From Brevundimonas sp. (GTDB lineage: Bacteria; Pseudomonadota; Alphaproteobacteria; Caulobacterales; Caulobacteraceae): 64,000 bases of DNA. Shown piece after piece: positions 43,567 through 54,857 of this stretch. The notes under the pieces were generated by a model. That model saw only the letters and a program-made list of their open reading frames with translations. It was not told where the DNA came from and did no database searches. Position 1 is the stretch's first letter; each line of letters opens with the position of its first letter. The stretch is from assembly GCA_004296955.1 (NCBI GenBank), contig SCVB01000030.1, forward strand, positions 1 to 64,000. Reading direction: 5' to 3'. The translations under genes were made by a program, and so were the position numbers.

Positions 43567-44024
43567 GCGATCCCCCCCGCGTCCTCATCGTCGAGGCGCG
43601 CTTCTATGACGCCCTGGCCGACGCCCTGCTGGAAGGGGCGAAGGACGCCCTGCGCGCCCAGGGCGCCGATTTCGACGTCATTTCGGTGCCGGGCGCCCTC
43701 GAGGTCCCGACCGCCATCGCCCTGGCCGAAGAGGCCGGCCGCTTTCCGACCGCGCCGCGCTATGACGGCTATGTGGCGCTTGGCTGCGTCATCCGCGGCG
43801 AGACCTATCATTTCGAGATCGTCTCGGACCAGTCGGCGGCGGCCCTGAGCACGCTGGGTCTCAAGGGGCTGATCATCGGCAACGGCATCCTGACCACCGA
43901 GGACGAGGACCAGGCCTGGGCCCGGGCCCGTCTCAGCGAGGGCGACAAGGGCGGCGGGGCGGCCCGCGCCTGTCTGGACCTCATTGCCTTGCGCAAGCGG
44001 CTGCGGGTAGGACTGGGCGCGTGA
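43563..44024 (+). CDS. ribH: Lumazine synthase, apparent CTG start
   Basis: Condenses the pyrimidine with dihydroxybutanone phosphate to give the lumazine. About 153 residues: [60 protein letters not shown] and [17 protein letters not shown]. No in-frame ATG, GTG or TTG precedes the conserved N-terminus; the first is GTG 43686, which would delete 41 residues including the VEARFYD strand. The best start is CTG at 43563, overlapping the ribB TGA, with GGAG ten bases upstream (ATC at 43560 is another option). Confidence 0.88.
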   Translation: MSDPPRVLIVEARFYDALADALLEGAKDALRAQGADFDVISVPGALEVPTAIALAEEAGRFPTAPRYDGYVALGCVIRGETYHFEIVSDQSAAALSTLGLKGLIIGNGILTTEDEDQAWARARLSEGDKGGGAARACLDLIALRKRLRVGLGA

Positions 44025-44551
44025 CCGAACCCGCCAGCCTACAGTCCGTGCTCGAACAACTCGCCGAGGCGGAAAAGCAGCGCGCCGAGCCGCAGCTGAC
44101 CAGCCGTCAGCGGCGCGCCCGCACCGTCGCGCGCCTCGCGGCGGTCCAGGCCCTGTACCAGATGGAGCTGGCCGGCGAGGGCGTGGACACGGTCATCGCC
44201 GAATTCTCCAACCACCGCTTCGACGCCGACATGGAGGGCGAGCCCCTCGCCGAGGCCGATGAGGACTATTTCGCGGAGATCGTGCGCGGGGTGGTCGGCA
44301 GCCAGCGCGACATCGATACGGCCGTGAAGGCGCGGCTGGCCTCGAACTGGCGGCTGGAGCGGCTGGACTCAACCCTGCGGGCCCTGCTGCGGGCCGGAGC
44401 CTGGGAGTTGCGCGACCGTCAGGACGTGCCCCGCGAGATCGTCATCGACGAATATGTCGAACTGGCCAAGGCCTTCTTCGACGACGCCGAGGCGAAATTC
44501 GTCAATGCGGCGCTGGACGGCGTCGCCCGGGACGTCCGCCCGAAATCCTGA
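44021..44551 (+). CDS. nusB: Transcription antitermination factor NusB
   Basis: Binds the boxA RNA with NusE for rRNA antitermination. 176 residues, GTG start overlapping the ribH stop. The NusB helical core begins at [20 protein letters not shown], continues with [20 protein letters not shown], and ends [20 protein letters not shown] and [15 protein letters not shown]. An N-terminal extension of about 30 residues is unusual but common in this group. ribH-nusB-thiL is a frequent order. Confidence 0.95.
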   Translation: MTEPASLQSVLEQLAEAEKQRAEPQLTSRQRRARTVARLAAVQALYQMELAGEGVDTVIAEFSNHRFDADMEGEPLAEADEDYFAEIVRGVVGSQRDIDTAVKARLASNWRLERLDSTLRALLRAGAWELRDRQDVPREIVIDEYVELAKAFFDDAEAKFVNAALDGVARDVRPKS

Positions 44552-44560
44552 GGTGAACCC

Positions 44561-45550
44561 ATGCCCGCGGTCGATGTCGCCGGCGAGTTCGAGACCATCC
44601 AGCGACTGTTCGCGCCCCTGGCCCATCCGGAGTGGGGGCGGGGGCTCGCCGACGACGTCGCCGTCGTGCCTTCCCGGGCGGGCCATGACCTGGTCCTGAC
44701 CAAGGACGCCATCGTCGAGGGCGTCCATTTCCTGCCCACCGATCCGCTGGACACGGTGGCGCGCAAGCTGATGCGCGTGAACCTGTCCGATCTGGCGGCC
44801 AAGGGAGCCGAGCCGTTCGGTTATCTGCTCGCCTGCCACTGGTCGCCACGCTGCGGCTGGCCGGAGCGGACGAGCTTCTGCGACGGCCTGCGGCTCGACC
44901 AGAAGACCTTCGGCGTCGCCCTGCTGGGCGGGGACACCGTCGTCACCCCCGGTCCCGCCGGCTTCTCCATGACGATGCTGGGCTGGATTCCCAAGGGGCG
45001 GACCGTGAGCCGGGCGGGTGCGCGCGTCGGCGATCTGGTGTTCGTGACCGGGGCGATCGGCGACGGCTGGCTGGGGCTGGAGGCGGTGCAGGACAGGCTG
45101 TCGCTCGACGCCGAGCGCGTCGCGGCCCTGTCGGACCACTACCGCACGCCGACGCCGCGGGTGGCGTTCGCCCTGCCGGTCCGGGACATGGCCAGCGCCG
45201 CCATCGACGTCTCCGACGGCCTTATCGCCGACCTCGGCCACCTCGCCGAGGCGAGTCGGGTGGGGATCGAGATCGACCTGGAGCTCGTCCCCCTTTCGGC
45301 CGCCGGGCATGCATGGTGCGACGACCGTGTCGACGAACAGGCGGCGCTGGAGAGGCTGGTCACCGGCGGCGACGACTATGAGATCGCCTTCACCGCCCCG
45401 GCGCGCGACGAGGCGGCCCTGCGGCGCGAGGCGGAGCGGCGACACCTGCGTCTGACCCGGATCGGCCGGGTGACGGCGGGGGAGGGCGTGGCGGCCCGGT
45501 TCGGCGGCCAGCCGGTGGCCTTCGACCGCACCGGCTACACCCACGGCTGA
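44561..45550 (+). CDS. thiL: Thiamine-monophosphate kinase
   Basis: Makes thiamine diphosphate from the monophosphate with ATP. 329 residues: DDVAVVPSRAGHDLVLTKDA, VEGVHFLPTDPLDTVARKLM, NLSDLAAKGAEPFGYLLAC, GGDTVVTPGPAGFSMTMLGW and DVSDGLIADLGHLAEAS. ATG lies 9 bp after nusB, behind GAGGTG. Ends the riboflavin-nusB-thiL operon. Confidence 0.95.
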   Translation: MPAVDVAGEFETIQRLFAPLAHPEWGRGLADDVAVVPSRAGHDLVLTKDAIVEGVHFLPTDPLDTVARKLMRVNLSDLAAKGAEPFGYLLACHWSPRCGWPERTSFCDGLRLDQKTFGVALLGGDTVVTPGPAGFSMTMLGWIPKGRTVSRAGARVGDLVFVTGAIGDGWLGLEAVQDRLSLDAERVAALSDHYRTPTPRVAFALPVRDMASAAIDVSDGLIADLGHLAEASRVGIEIDLELVPLSAAGHAWCDDRVDEQAALERLVTGGDDYEIAFTAPARDEAALRREAERRHLRLTRIGRVTAGEGVAARFGGQPVAFDRTGYTHG

Positions 45551-45587
45551 CAACGAAATCTCAAGGCCTGGCGGTCAGGGTGAGGGG

Positions 45588-46007
45588 ATGCGCCGTCGTG
45601 ACCTCATCGTTGCCGCCACCGCCCTGTCCGCTGTCGCCTCGGGCGCGGCGGCGTCCGAGGATGCGCCCGCGGGCGGCCAGAGCCTGAGCATGCCCGGGGT
45701 CGGCCTGCCGATCATCAGCGGCGGGCGGCTGCGCAACTATGTCTTCGTCTCGCTGCGCCTGCATCTCGGCGGCTCGGCCACGCCCGAGACCATGCGCGCC
45801 AAGGAGGCCTTCCTGCGCGACGCCCTGGTCCGCGCCGGCCACCGGACGCCGTTTGTGGTGCCGGACGACTGGACCCGAATCGATACGGCCGCCCTGGCCG
45901 CCAGTCTGATGCGCTCGGCCGCGACGATCGCGGGGCGCGGCGCGGTCACCCGCGTCGAGATCGTCAGCCAGGCCCCGCGCCGCCGTACCGGCGTTCCGAC
46001 CGCCTGA
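45588..46007 (+). CDS. Exported protein of unknown function
   Basis: 139 residues. The N-terminus MRRRDLIVAATALSAVASGA resembles a twin-arginine or Sec signal (cut near AAASE). The mature part begins with a region rich in Gly and Pro, followed by LRNYVFVSLRLHLGGSATPE and a helical stretch KEAFLRDALVRAGH. It lies 37 bp after thiL and may be read with it. Unrecognised family. Confidence 0.72.
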   Translation: MRRRDLIVAATALSAVASGAAASEDAPAGGQSLSMPGVGLPIISGGRLRNYVFVSLRLHLGGSATPETMRAKEAFLRDALVRAGHRTPFVVPDDWTRIDTAALAASLMRSAATIAGRGAVTRVEIVSQAPRRRTGVPTA

Positions 46008-46180
46008 CCCGCATTCGCCTGTTGCGTCGGCCCCCGGCATTTGGCACGTTTCCGCCGCAATTCCCCAAGGACGCAACACGCGTCCGGTGCGCACGGGGGG
46101 ACCGGAAGGCGGACAGAGGCGAATAACGCCCGCCGCGCCAAGGGACCGGGCGTCTGAAGATCACAGGATTTGGAAACGTC

Positions 46181-48328
<2,148 letters not shown>

Positions 48329-48340
48329 GACCTGCATCCG

Positions 48341-48364
48341 GCCTCCCGGCTCACGCCGGGAGGC
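48341..48364 (+). terminator. First hairpin after hppA
   Basis: GCCTCCCGGC and GCCGGGAGGC pair perfectly over 10 bp around TCAC, 13 bp after the hppA stop, followed by TTCGG. Short T-run. Confidence 0.65.
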
Positions 48365-48385
48365 TTCGGTCCACGCGAATCAAAG

Positions 48386-48413
48386 AGGCCCCGGAGAGCG
48401 ATCTCCGGGGCCT
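48386..48413. terminator. Bidirectional terminator, hppA / bamE
   Basis: AGGCCCCGGAGA and TCTCCGGGGCCT form a 12-bp perfect stem around GCGA, with AAA upstream and TCTTCGTC downstream. It lies between the convergent hppA and bamE genes and can stop both. Confidence 0.75.
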
Positions 48414-48439
48414 TCTTCGTCTGTCGATGGAAGCGGCGA

Positions 48440-48916
48440 CTATTCGCGGCGCTGCTGGCCCGGCTGGTCCTCGTCGGTGCGGGGCAGTTGGCCGCGGCCG
48501 ACGTTGCCGAGCAGCTGCTCGAGGATGGTCAGCTGGCGGCCGCGGGTCGGGGTCTCGCGGCCGTTCATGGCGAGATGCTGGCCGTCGTCCAGCCCGAGGG
48601 TGCGGACCTCGGCCACCTGGCCGGCGTCGTTGAAGGTGATCTCGGTCACCGACCGCTGGGTCACTTGGGGCCGGTTGTAGGTGTATTTCTCGGTCACCTG
48701 GCTGATGTAGTACCAGATGTTGTCACGCTCGAAGGTCGAGGTCGTCGACGGCGTGCCCAGGCGGGCCAGCACCGTCTGCTTGGTGTCGGTGCCGGCGACG
48801 ATGTCGGTCGGCTTGGCGTCGATGGCCTGGAAGCCATTCTGGCCCACCACGGGGGCGCAGCCGACGGTCAGGGCGGCGGCTGAAAGGGCCGCGATCAGGA
48901 GGTTCGTACGGAGCAT
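48440..48916 (-). CDS. bamE: Outer-membrane assembly lipoprotein BamE (SmpA/OmlA)
   Basis: Accessory subunit of the BAM complex. 158 residues from ATG 48916: signal peptide ending LTVGCAP (lipobox), BamE core TDIVAGTDTKQTVLARLGTP, STFERDNIWYYISQVTEKYT and VTEITFNDAGQVAEVRTLG. The C-terminal tail after 120 is longer than in E. coli and glutamine-rich, as in other alphaproteobacteria. A longer TTG start at 48940 hides the signal peptide. Confidence 0.9.
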   Translation of the reverse strand: MLRTNLLIAALSAAALTVGCAPVVGQNGFQAIDAKPTDIVAGTDTKQTVLARLGTPSTTSTFERDNIWYYISQVTEKYTYNRPQVTQRSVTEITFNDAGQVAEVRTLGLDDGQHLAMNGRETPTRGRQLTILEQLLGNVGRGQLPRTDEDQPGQQRRE

Positions 48917-48999
48917 TTGCGGCGCCTGCGACTTCAACAAGGTCTTTGACCTAACCGGACCCGAGCCTTAGTTCAACGGCGCGGCGGAAAAGGGGCCGT

Positions 49000-49536
49000 A
49001 TGATCATGCTTCAGAATCTGTTCCGAACCCGTCCCCGCGAGCGTCTGGGTCAGTCGCTGTATGAAGCGGCGGTGCGTCAGGCGCGCGATCCGGCCTTCTA
49101 TACCCGGCTGGGCGTCGCCGATCGCATCGACGCCCGGTTCGAGCTCTACACCCTGCATGTGCTGCTTCTGGTGATGCGGCTGCGCGACGAGGGCGACGCT
49201 CGGGGCGGGGAGGCGGCCCAGGACCTGTTCAACACCTATGTCTCGGCGCTGGACCATGCCTTGCGGGAGCTGGGCGTGGGCGACATCTCGGTCGGCAAGA
49301 AGATGCGCAAGCTGGGCGAGGCCCTGTACGGCCGGATGACCGCCTACGAGGGGCCCCTGCGGGACGGCGACGCGGCGGCGCTGGCCGCCGGACTGGCGCG
49401 CAATGTGTTCGAGAGCGGGGAGGCTGCGTCGGGCGGCGCCCTGGCGGCCTACGCCCTGGCCAGTCGCGACCGGCTGGCGGCGCAATCCTTCGATACAGTG
49501 GCGACCGCCCCGCAATGGGCCGAGGTGACTGCATGA
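49000..49536 (+). CDS. Ubiquinol-cytochrome c chaperone family protein (CBP3-like)
   Basis: 178 residues of the helical CBP3/UQCC1 family that helps assemble the cytochrome bc1 complex: LGQSLYEAAVRQARDPAFYT, RFELYTLHVLLLVMRLRDEG, AQDLFNTYVSALDHALRELG and VGKKMRKLGEALYGRMTAYE. Overlaps the DUF177 gene by 4 bp, a pairing usual in alphaproteobacteria. Confidence 0.9.
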   Translation: MIMLQNLFRTRPRERLGQSLYEAAVRQARDPAFYTRLGVADRIDARFELYTLHVLLLVMRLRDEGDARGGEAAQDLFNTYVSALDHALRELGVGDISVGKKMRKLGEALYGRMTAYEGPLRDGDAAALAAGLARNVFESGEAASGGALAAYALASRDRLAAQSFDTVATAPQWAEVTA

Positions 49537-50045
49537 CCCTGCCGCCCCCCCCCTACAGCGAGCCCGTCCGCCTGCATCAGGTCCCCGGCGGCGTGAAACG
49601 GACCCTCGAGCCCGACGCGGCCGCCCGGGCGCGGATCGTCAAGGCGCTGGACCTGGCCTCGCTGGACGCCTTCACCGCCGAGATGGATCTGGCCCCGACC
49701 GATTCCGGCTGGCGGCTGTCGGGCCGGGTGCGGGCGAAACTGGCCCAGACCTGCGGCATCACCCTGGAGCCCTTGCCGGTCGAGATCGACGCCCCGTTCA
49801 TCGTGACCCTCGCCGAGGCCGTGGATGAGGATTCGGACGAGATCGTCATCACCATGGACGACGAATCGCCCGACCTGATCGAGAACGGCCAGATCGATCT
49901 CGGCCAGTACGCCGTCGAGCAGCTGGCCCTGCGGCTCGACCCGTTCCCGCGCAAGCCGGGCGCCGAGTTCGTCCAGCCCCCCGAACCCGAGGAAATTTCG
50001 CCGTTCGCCGTGCTGAAGCAACTTCGGCCCTCCGACGACGGTTGA
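49533..50045 (+). CDS. DUF177 (YceD-like) protein
   Basis: 170 residues. YceD-type sequence: LASLDAFTAEMDLAPTDSGW, RVRAKLAQTCGITLEPLPVE with the conserved CxxTLEP-like core, and ENGQIDLGQYAVEQLALRLD. YceD proteins influence 23S rRNA levels in some bacteria. Often precedes rpmF; here rpmF is absent and plsX follows 93 bp later. Confidence 0.88.
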   Translation: MTLPPPPYSEPVRLHQVPGGVKRTLEPDAAARARIVKALDLASLDAFTAEMDLAPTDSGWRLSGRVRAKLAQTCGITLEPLPVEIDAPFIVTLAEAVDEDSDEIVITMDDESPDLIENGQIDLGQYAVEQLALRLDPFPRKPGAEFVQPPEPEEISPFAVLKQLRPSDDG

Positions 50046-50138
50046 CGCAGGGGCGGCGTGGTTGCATCCCCCCCGGGCGGCGCTATCGTCGCCAAACTGA
50101 CAAGCGCCGGCCTGACGGCGCGACGGAGTCGAAACGGC

Positions 50139-51218
50139 TTGTCATCCCCGATCCTGATTTCGCTCGACGCCATGGGCGGGGACCACGGTCCGCCTGTCGT
50201 GGTGGCCGGGGTTCGCGACTACATCAAACGTCACGGCGGCGCCGGCGTGCGCTTCCTGCTGCATGGCGACGAGACGGCCATCCGCGCCGAAATGGCTCAA
50301 TGCGGCCTGACGGACGACGTCTGCATCGTCCGTCACACCGACAAGGTGGTGGCCATGGACGAAAAGCCCGCCCAGGCCATGCGCCGTGGCAAGGGCTCCA
50401 GCCTGTGGAACGCCATCGAGGCGGTCAAGTCGGGCGAGGCCGGCGCCGTGGTCTCCGCCGGCAACACCGGCGCCCTGATGGCCATTTCCAAACTGCTGCT
50501 GCGCATGTCCGCGCCCGGGCTTGAACGCCCGGCCATCGTGGCTGGATGGCCGACGCCCCGGGGCGTCACCGCCGTGCTCGACGTCGGGGCCAATATCGAG
50601 AGCGACGCGGCCCAGCTGGTCGAGTTCGCCATCATGGGCGAGGCCTTCATGACCGCTGTCCACAGCGTCGCGAAGCCGACCATCGGCATTCTGAACGTCG
50701 GCTCCGAGGACATGAAGGGCCATGAGGAGGTGCGCGAGGCGGCGCGCCTGTTGCGCGAGGGCGGCTTCGGTCTGGACTATTTCGGCTTCGTCGAGGGCAC
50801 CGACATCGCCAGGGGCACGGTGGATGTCGTGGTGACCGACGGCTTCACCGGCAATATCGCGCTGAAGACGGCCGAAGGGGTGGCCAAATTCATCGCCGGC
50901 CTGATGAAGGAGGCCCTGACCTCCAGCCTGGCGTCGAAGGCCGGCGCGCTGCTGGCCATGCCGGCGCTCAGGCGGATGAGTCAGAAGATCGACCCCAACG
51001 CCAACAATGGCGGACCGCTGCTGGGCCTGAACGGAATCGTGGTGAAAAGCCACGGCGGCGCGACCCCGGGCGGTTTCGGCGCCGCCATCCGCGTCGCGGT
51101 CGAACTGGGCCGCAGCGACTATCTGATCAAGGTCAGCCAGAGTTTCAGCCGCCTGACCGCTGTGCTCGAACAGCCGCCCGCCGCTCCGTCGGACCCGGCC
51201 AAGGAGACTTCCCAGTGA
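50139..51218 (+). CDS. plsX: Phosphate acyltransferase PlsX
   Basis: Makes acyl-phosphate from acyl-ACP for phospholipid synthesis. 359 residues from TTG 50139 (SSPILISLDAMGGDHGPPVV), matching the usual length; a GTG at 50058 would add 27 low-complexity residues. Other blocks: AGNTGALMAISKLLLRM, LNVGSEDMKGHEEVREAARL and DGFTGNIALKTAEGVAKFI. Overlaps fabH by 4 bp. Confidence 0.93.
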   Translation: MSSPILISLDAMGGDHGPPVVVAGVRDYIKRHGGAGVRFLLHGDETAIRAEMAQCGLTDDVCIVRHTDKVVAMDEKPAQAMRRGKGSSLWNAIEAVKSGEAGAVVSAGNTGALMAISKLLLRMSAPGLERPAIVAGWPTPRGVTAVLDVGANIESDAAQLVEFAIMGEAFMTAVHSVAKPTIGILNVGSEDMKGHEEVREAARLLREGGFGLDYFGFVEGTDIARGTVDVVVTDGFTGNIALKTAEGVAKFIAGLMKEALTSSLASKAGALLAMPALRRMSQKIDPNANNGGPLLGLNGIVVKSHGGATPGGFGAAIRVAVELGRSDYLIKVSQSFSRLTAVLEQPPAAPSDPAKETSQ

Positions 51219-52192
51219 GCGTTATCCGCAGCGCCGTGACCGGCGTCGGCTCCTTCCTGCCGGAACAGGTCGTCACAAACGCCGACCTGGCGAAGATCGT
51301 CGACACCTCGGACGAATGGATCCAGGAGCGCACCGGCATTCGCCAGCGCCACCGGGCGCGCGACGACCAGCCGACCAGCGATCTGGCGGTCGAGGCCGCC
51401 CGGCGCGCCCTCGCCGACGCCGGCCGCACCGCCGCCGAGGTCGACCTGATCATCGTCGCCACCACCACGCCCGACATGACCTTCCCGTCGGTCGCCTCGA
51501 TCGTGCAGCGCAAGATCGGCGCGCCGACCTGCATCGCCTTCGACCTTCAGGCCGTGTGTTCCGGCTTCGTCTACGCGCTCAGCGTCGCCGACGGCTTCGT
51601 CGCCCGCGGCCTGGCCAAATGCGCCCTGGTCATCGGCGCCGAGGAGATGACCCGGCTGATGGACTGGACCGACCGGTCGACCTGCGTCCTGTTCGGCGAC
51701 GGCGCCGGCTGCGTCGTGGTCGAGCCGCGCGAGGGGCAGGGGACCAAGGCCGACCAGGGCCTGCTGGGCTTCGCCCTGCGCTGCGACGGGACCAAGACCG
51801 ACCTGCTGTACGTCGACGGCGGCCCCGCCACCACGGGCACGGTCGGCCATCTGCGCATGGCGGGAAACCAGGTCTTCCGCCACGCCGTGGTCAATATCGC
51901 CGAAGCCATCACCGCCGCCTGCGCCGCCTCGGGCATCGAGGTCGCCGACGTCGACTGGTTCGTGCCGCACCAGGCCAACCAGCGCATCATCAAGGGGGTC
52001 GGCGACCGGCTGGGCCTGGACGAGAACAAGGTCGTCTCGACGGTGGCCATCCACGCCAACACCTCGGCCGCTTCCATCCCGCTCGCCCTCGATGCGGCGA
52101 TTCAGGACGGCCGGATCAAGCGCGGCGATCTGGTTCTGCTCGAGGCCATGGGCGGCGGTCTGACCTGGGGCGCCTGCGCGTTTCGTCTGTAG
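51215..52192 (+). CDS. fabH: Beta-ketoacyl-ACP synthase III
   Basis: Starts fatty acid synthesis from acetyl-CoA and malonyl-ACP. 325 residues, GTG start. Catalytic Cys in DLQAVCSGFVYALSVADG, His in FVPHQANQRIIKGVGDRLG and Asn in AIHANTSAASIPLALDAA. The plsX-fabH-ihfA-merR order is common in alphaproteobacteria. Confidence 0.97.
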   Translation: MSVIRSAVTGVGSFLPEQVVTNADLAKIVDTSDEWIQERTGIRQRHRARDDQPTSDLAVEAARRALADAGRTAAEVDLIIVATTTPDMTFPSVASIVQRKIGAPTCIAFDLQAVCSGFVYALSVADGFVARGLAKCALVIGAEEMTRLMDWTDRSTCVLFGDGAGCVVVEPREGQGTKADQGLLGFALRCDGTKTDLLYVDGGPATTGTVGHLRMAGNQVFRHAVVNIAEAITAACAASGIEVADVDWFVPHQANQRIIKGVGDRLGLDENKVVSTVAIHANTSAASIPLALDAAIQDGRIKRGDLVLLEAMGGGLTWGACAFRL

Positions 52193-52268
52193 GGCGATTT
52201 CCGGCTTTCCATTTGACGACGCTTGCCCTTTTATGTCCGCCGACCGACCTTTGGAGGGGAGCGGACCT

Positions 52269-52577
52269 TTGACCGAACACCAGACCTTGACCCGCGCGGA
52301 CCTGTGTGAAGCGGTGCATGAGGAGGTGGGCCTGTCCCGACAGGAATGCTCGGCCCTGGTCGAGCGCACGCTCGAACTGATCATCGAATCGCTTGAACGC
52401 GGCGAAACGGTGAAGCTGTCGGGCTTCGGCGTGTTCCAGGTGCGCGAGAAGCGCGCCCGCATGGGCCGCAATCCCAAGACCGGCCAGCCGGCCGCCATCC
52501 ACCCGCGCCGGGTCATCAGCTTCCGCGCCTCGCAGATCATGAAGGGCCGGGTTCACGACGCTGTCGTGAGCGCCTGA
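52269..52577 (+). CDS. ihfA: Integration host factor alpha subunit
   Basis: DNA-bending protein. 102 residues from TTG 52269 (LTRADLCEAVHEEVGLSRQE), with GGAGGGGAGCGG upstream; ATG 52233 lacks a ribosome site. The DNA-binding arm is FGVFQVREKRARMGRNPKTG, and HPRRVISFRASQIMKGRVHD closes the fold. Confidence 0.94.
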   Translation: MTEHQTLTRADLCEAVHEEVGLSRQECSALVERTLELIIESLERGETVKLSGFGVFQVREKRARMGRNPKTGQPAAIHPRRVISFRASQIMKGRVHDAVVSA

Positions 52578-52582
52578 CGCCC

Positions 52583-53008
52583 GTGGCCAAGAGCCCCAAC
52601 GCCTTCAGGACTATTTCCGAAGCGGCCGAGGAGGTCGGCGCGCCCCAGCACGTTCTGCGGTTCTGGGAGACCAAATTCACCTTCCTGACCCCGCTCAAGC
52701 GGGCCGGCGGGCGGCGCTTTTACCGGCCCCAGGACATCGTGCTGCTCAAGGCGGTGAAGCGGCTGCTGCACGCCGAGGGCCTGACCATCAAGGGCGTCCA
52801 GCGGCTGTTCAAGGAACAGGGGCTGAAGCGGCTGGCCTACTATGGCGATCCCGACGGCTCCGTGGCGTTCGAGCCGGACGGCGCGGCCCCGGCGACCGTT
52901 TCCGCGCCGGCGGCGACGGGCCAGTCCTCGATCCGCCTGCGTCAGGCGCTGGCCGAACTGGAGGGCGCCCGCGCCCGTCTGGAAGCGGTCCTGTCGAGAA
53001 GCGCCTGA
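52583..53008 (+). CDS. MerR-family transcriptional regulator
   Basis: 141 residues, GTG start 5 bp after ihfA. N-terminal winged helix: [40 protein letters not shown], then a helix [20 protein letters not shown]. The C-terminal half is alanine-rich with a short coiled coil ([15 protein letters not shown]) and no metal-binding cysteines. Regulators of this kind behind ihfA are widespread in alphaproteobacteria; targets unknown. Confidence 0.9.
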   Translation: MAKSPNAFRTISEAAEEVGAPQHVLRFWETKFTFLTPLKRAGGRRFYRPQDIVLLKAVKRLLHAEGLTIKGVQRLFKEQGLKRLAYYGDPDGSVAFEPDGAAPATVSAPAATGQSSIRLRQALAELEGARARLEAVLSRSA

Positions 53009-53062
53009 GACGCGCTTTTTCGGTTTGCGGCGCCGCGAACCCCGTCTATAGGGAGCGCCTCT

Positions 53063-53139
<77 letters not shown>

Positions 53140-53165
53140 TCTTCCTGAATGAAGACGGTTGGTTG

Positions 53166-53191
53166 AAGGGGTCGCCCACGGGCGGCCCCTT
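53166..53191. terminator. Hairpin after tRNA-Pro / DUF2842 gene
   Basis: AAGGGGTCGCC and GGCGGCCCCTT form a stem with one G-T pair between the tRNA and a convergent gene; TTGC follows on the plus strand. Likely a shared terminator. Confidence 0.6.
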
Positions 53192-53206
53192 TGCAATTCC
53201 GGTCCG

Positions 53207-53404
53207 CTACTTCCCGGCTTCCGCCCATTTGAACAGCGGATAGAGCGGGACGGCCCAGCCGACGCCGGCGATGGCGAAAACCGCAAGGTCGATCATCGGC
53301 CCCGGCGGCAGCAGGCCGCGGACCGCGATCGCGCCCCAGATCCAGAAGACGACGAAGGCCAGGACGCCGAGCATGGCGACGAAACGACGGCTCCGCGGCC
53401 CCAT
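53207..53404 (-). CDS. DUF2842-like small membrane protein
   Basis: 65 residues with two helices: [20 protein letters not shown] and [20 protein letters not shown], ending in KWAEAGK. Two-helix layout and the W-x-P-x-x-P pattern near the end resemble DUF2842 proteins of alphaproteobacteria. ATG shares one base with the stop of the upstream gene, so they are coupled. Function unknown. Confidence 0.8.
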   Translation of the reverse strand: MGPRSRRFVAMLGVLAFVVFWIWGAIAVRGLLPPGPMIDLAVFAIAGVGWAVPLYPLFKWAEAGK

Positions 53405-53655
53405 CAACGCTTGCTCCGGAACAGGAAGAAGGCGCCCAGGGCCCCCGCCGAGGCGATCAGCGACCAGAGCACCCAGGTCCAGCCCTCCATCGTGCCCACG
53501 GCGAAGACGCGGATGGCCAGGAACCAGCCGCAGACGGCGGCGACTCCGGACACCAGCGAGGTCGCGAACAGGCCGCGGCGGCCGGTGACCAGGTCGGCCA
53601 GCCAGGCGAGGGCGAAGGCGCCGAGGACGGCGATGGCGATTTCGGCGTACGGCAA
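53404..53655 (-). CDS. Small three-helix membrane protein
   Basis: 83 residues from TTG 53655, which has TGGAGAG five bases upstream: [40 protein letters not shown] and [20 protein letters not shown] make three helices, with GRRG in the first loop. It resembles small transglycosylase-associated/GlsB-type proteins; assignment tentative. Divergent from ctaA, 134 bp away. Confidence 0.7.
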   Translation of the reverse strand: MPYAEIAIAVLGAFALAWLADLVTGRRGLFATSLVSGVAAVCGWFLAIRVFAVGTMEGWTWVLWSLIASAGALGAFFLFRSKR

Positions 53656-53789
53656 CCGGGCTCTCCAGACTTGCGGCGATGCGACGCCGAAAAGCGACTC
53701 GATCTCGCCGCAGCCTGCGGGCATACCGCTGCTGTCGGCGCGAACCAATCACGCGCGGTCACTGTAACGGTCGGGACGGCAGGCGTCGA

Positions 53790-54857
53790 ATGAAGCGTTT
53801 CATCGGTGGCGATCAGAACCGCGCGGTCGCGGTCTGGCTGTTCGTCTGCGCCGCCCTCGTGTTCGCCATGGTCGTGGTCGGGGGGATCACCCGCCTCACC
53901 GGCTCTGGCCTGTCGATCACCGAGTGGAAGCCGATCATGGGCGCCCTGCCGCCGATGAATGCGGCCGACTGGAATGCGGCGTTCGAGAAATACCGCGCCA
54001 TTCCGCAATACGCCCAGGTCAACGCCGGCATGAGCCTGGCGGAGTTCCAGGGCATCTTCTGGTGGGAATGGGCGCACCGGCTGCTGGGGCGGGCCATCGG
54101 CGCCGTCTTCGCCTTGCCCTTCGTCGTCTTCCTGCTCCTGCGCCAGCTCCCCCGGCGACTGGTCATCCGCTGCGCGGTGCTGCTCGGGCTCGGCGGCCTG
54201 CAGGGGCTGATCGGCTGGTGGATGGTGTCGAGCGGCCTGTCGGAGCGGGTCGATGTCGCTCCGGAGCGGCTGGCGGTCCATCTGGGTCTCGCCCTGCTGA
54301 TCTTCACGGGGCTGATCTGGACCGGGCTGGAGGCCTGGAACGGCGAATCGTACAGCCGCTCTCCCGCCGACTGGAGCCGCGGCGCGGCCGTGCTCCTGGG
54401 CGCGGTCTTCGTCCAGTGCCTGCTGGGCGGCCTGGTGGCCGGGGCCAAGGCGGGCTTCGTCTATACCGACTGGCCGCTGATGAACGGCGCGTTTCTGCCG
54501 CCGGTCGAGTGGAGCCGGGGCGGCCTGGCCTTCCTGCACGACCAGGCGCTGGTCCAGTTCAATCACCGGCTCTGGGCCTATGGCCTGCTGATCGGCGGCA
54601 CGGCCTATGCGGTCCAGGCCTGGCGCTGGCGGCTGGCCGAGGGGCTGGGGGCGTCGGCCTTCGTCGTGGCCGGCGCCCTGTGGCTGCAGGCCCTGCTGGG
54701 CATCGCCACCCTGGTCAACGCCACTCCCCTGTGGCTGGGCGCCCTGCACCAGGCCGGCGCGGCCCTGGTGCTGGCCACGGCGACGATCAACCTGTGGCTG
54801 GTGCGACGCTCGCAGGCCCGCCTGTTTACGTCCGGACCGAGGTCCAGGGGCCTCTGA
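53790..54857 (+). CDS. ctaA: Haem A synthase (COX15/CtaA)
   Basis: Converts haem O to haem A for cytochrome c oxidase. 355 residues, eight helices in two bundles. Haem-ligand histidines are in [53 protein letters not shown] and [39 protein letters not shown] is a family signature. Starts at ATG 53790. The 3' end overlaps the convergent phosphatase gene by 32 bp. Confidence 0.95.
   Translation: MKRFIGGDQNRAVAVWLFVCAALVFAMVVVGGITRLTGSGLSITEWKPIMGALPPMNAADWNAAFEKYRAIPQYAQVNAGMSLAEFQGIFWWEWAHRLLGRAIGAVFALPFVVFLLLRQLPRRLVIRCAVLLGLGGLQGLIGWWMVSSGLSERVDVAPERLAVHLGLALLIFTGLIWTGLEAWNGESYSRSPADWSRGAAVLLGAVFVQCLLGGLVAGAKAGFVYTDWPLMNGAFLPPVEWSRGGLAFLHDQALVQFNHRLWAYGLLIGGTAYAVQAWRWRLAEGLGASAFVVAGALWLQALLGIATLVNATPLWLGALHQAGAALVLATATINLWLVRRSQARLFTSGPRSRGL

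Noticed and set aside
43686..44024. ribH starting at GTG 43686
   Set aside because: Would delete the conserved first strand and helix of lumazine synthase.
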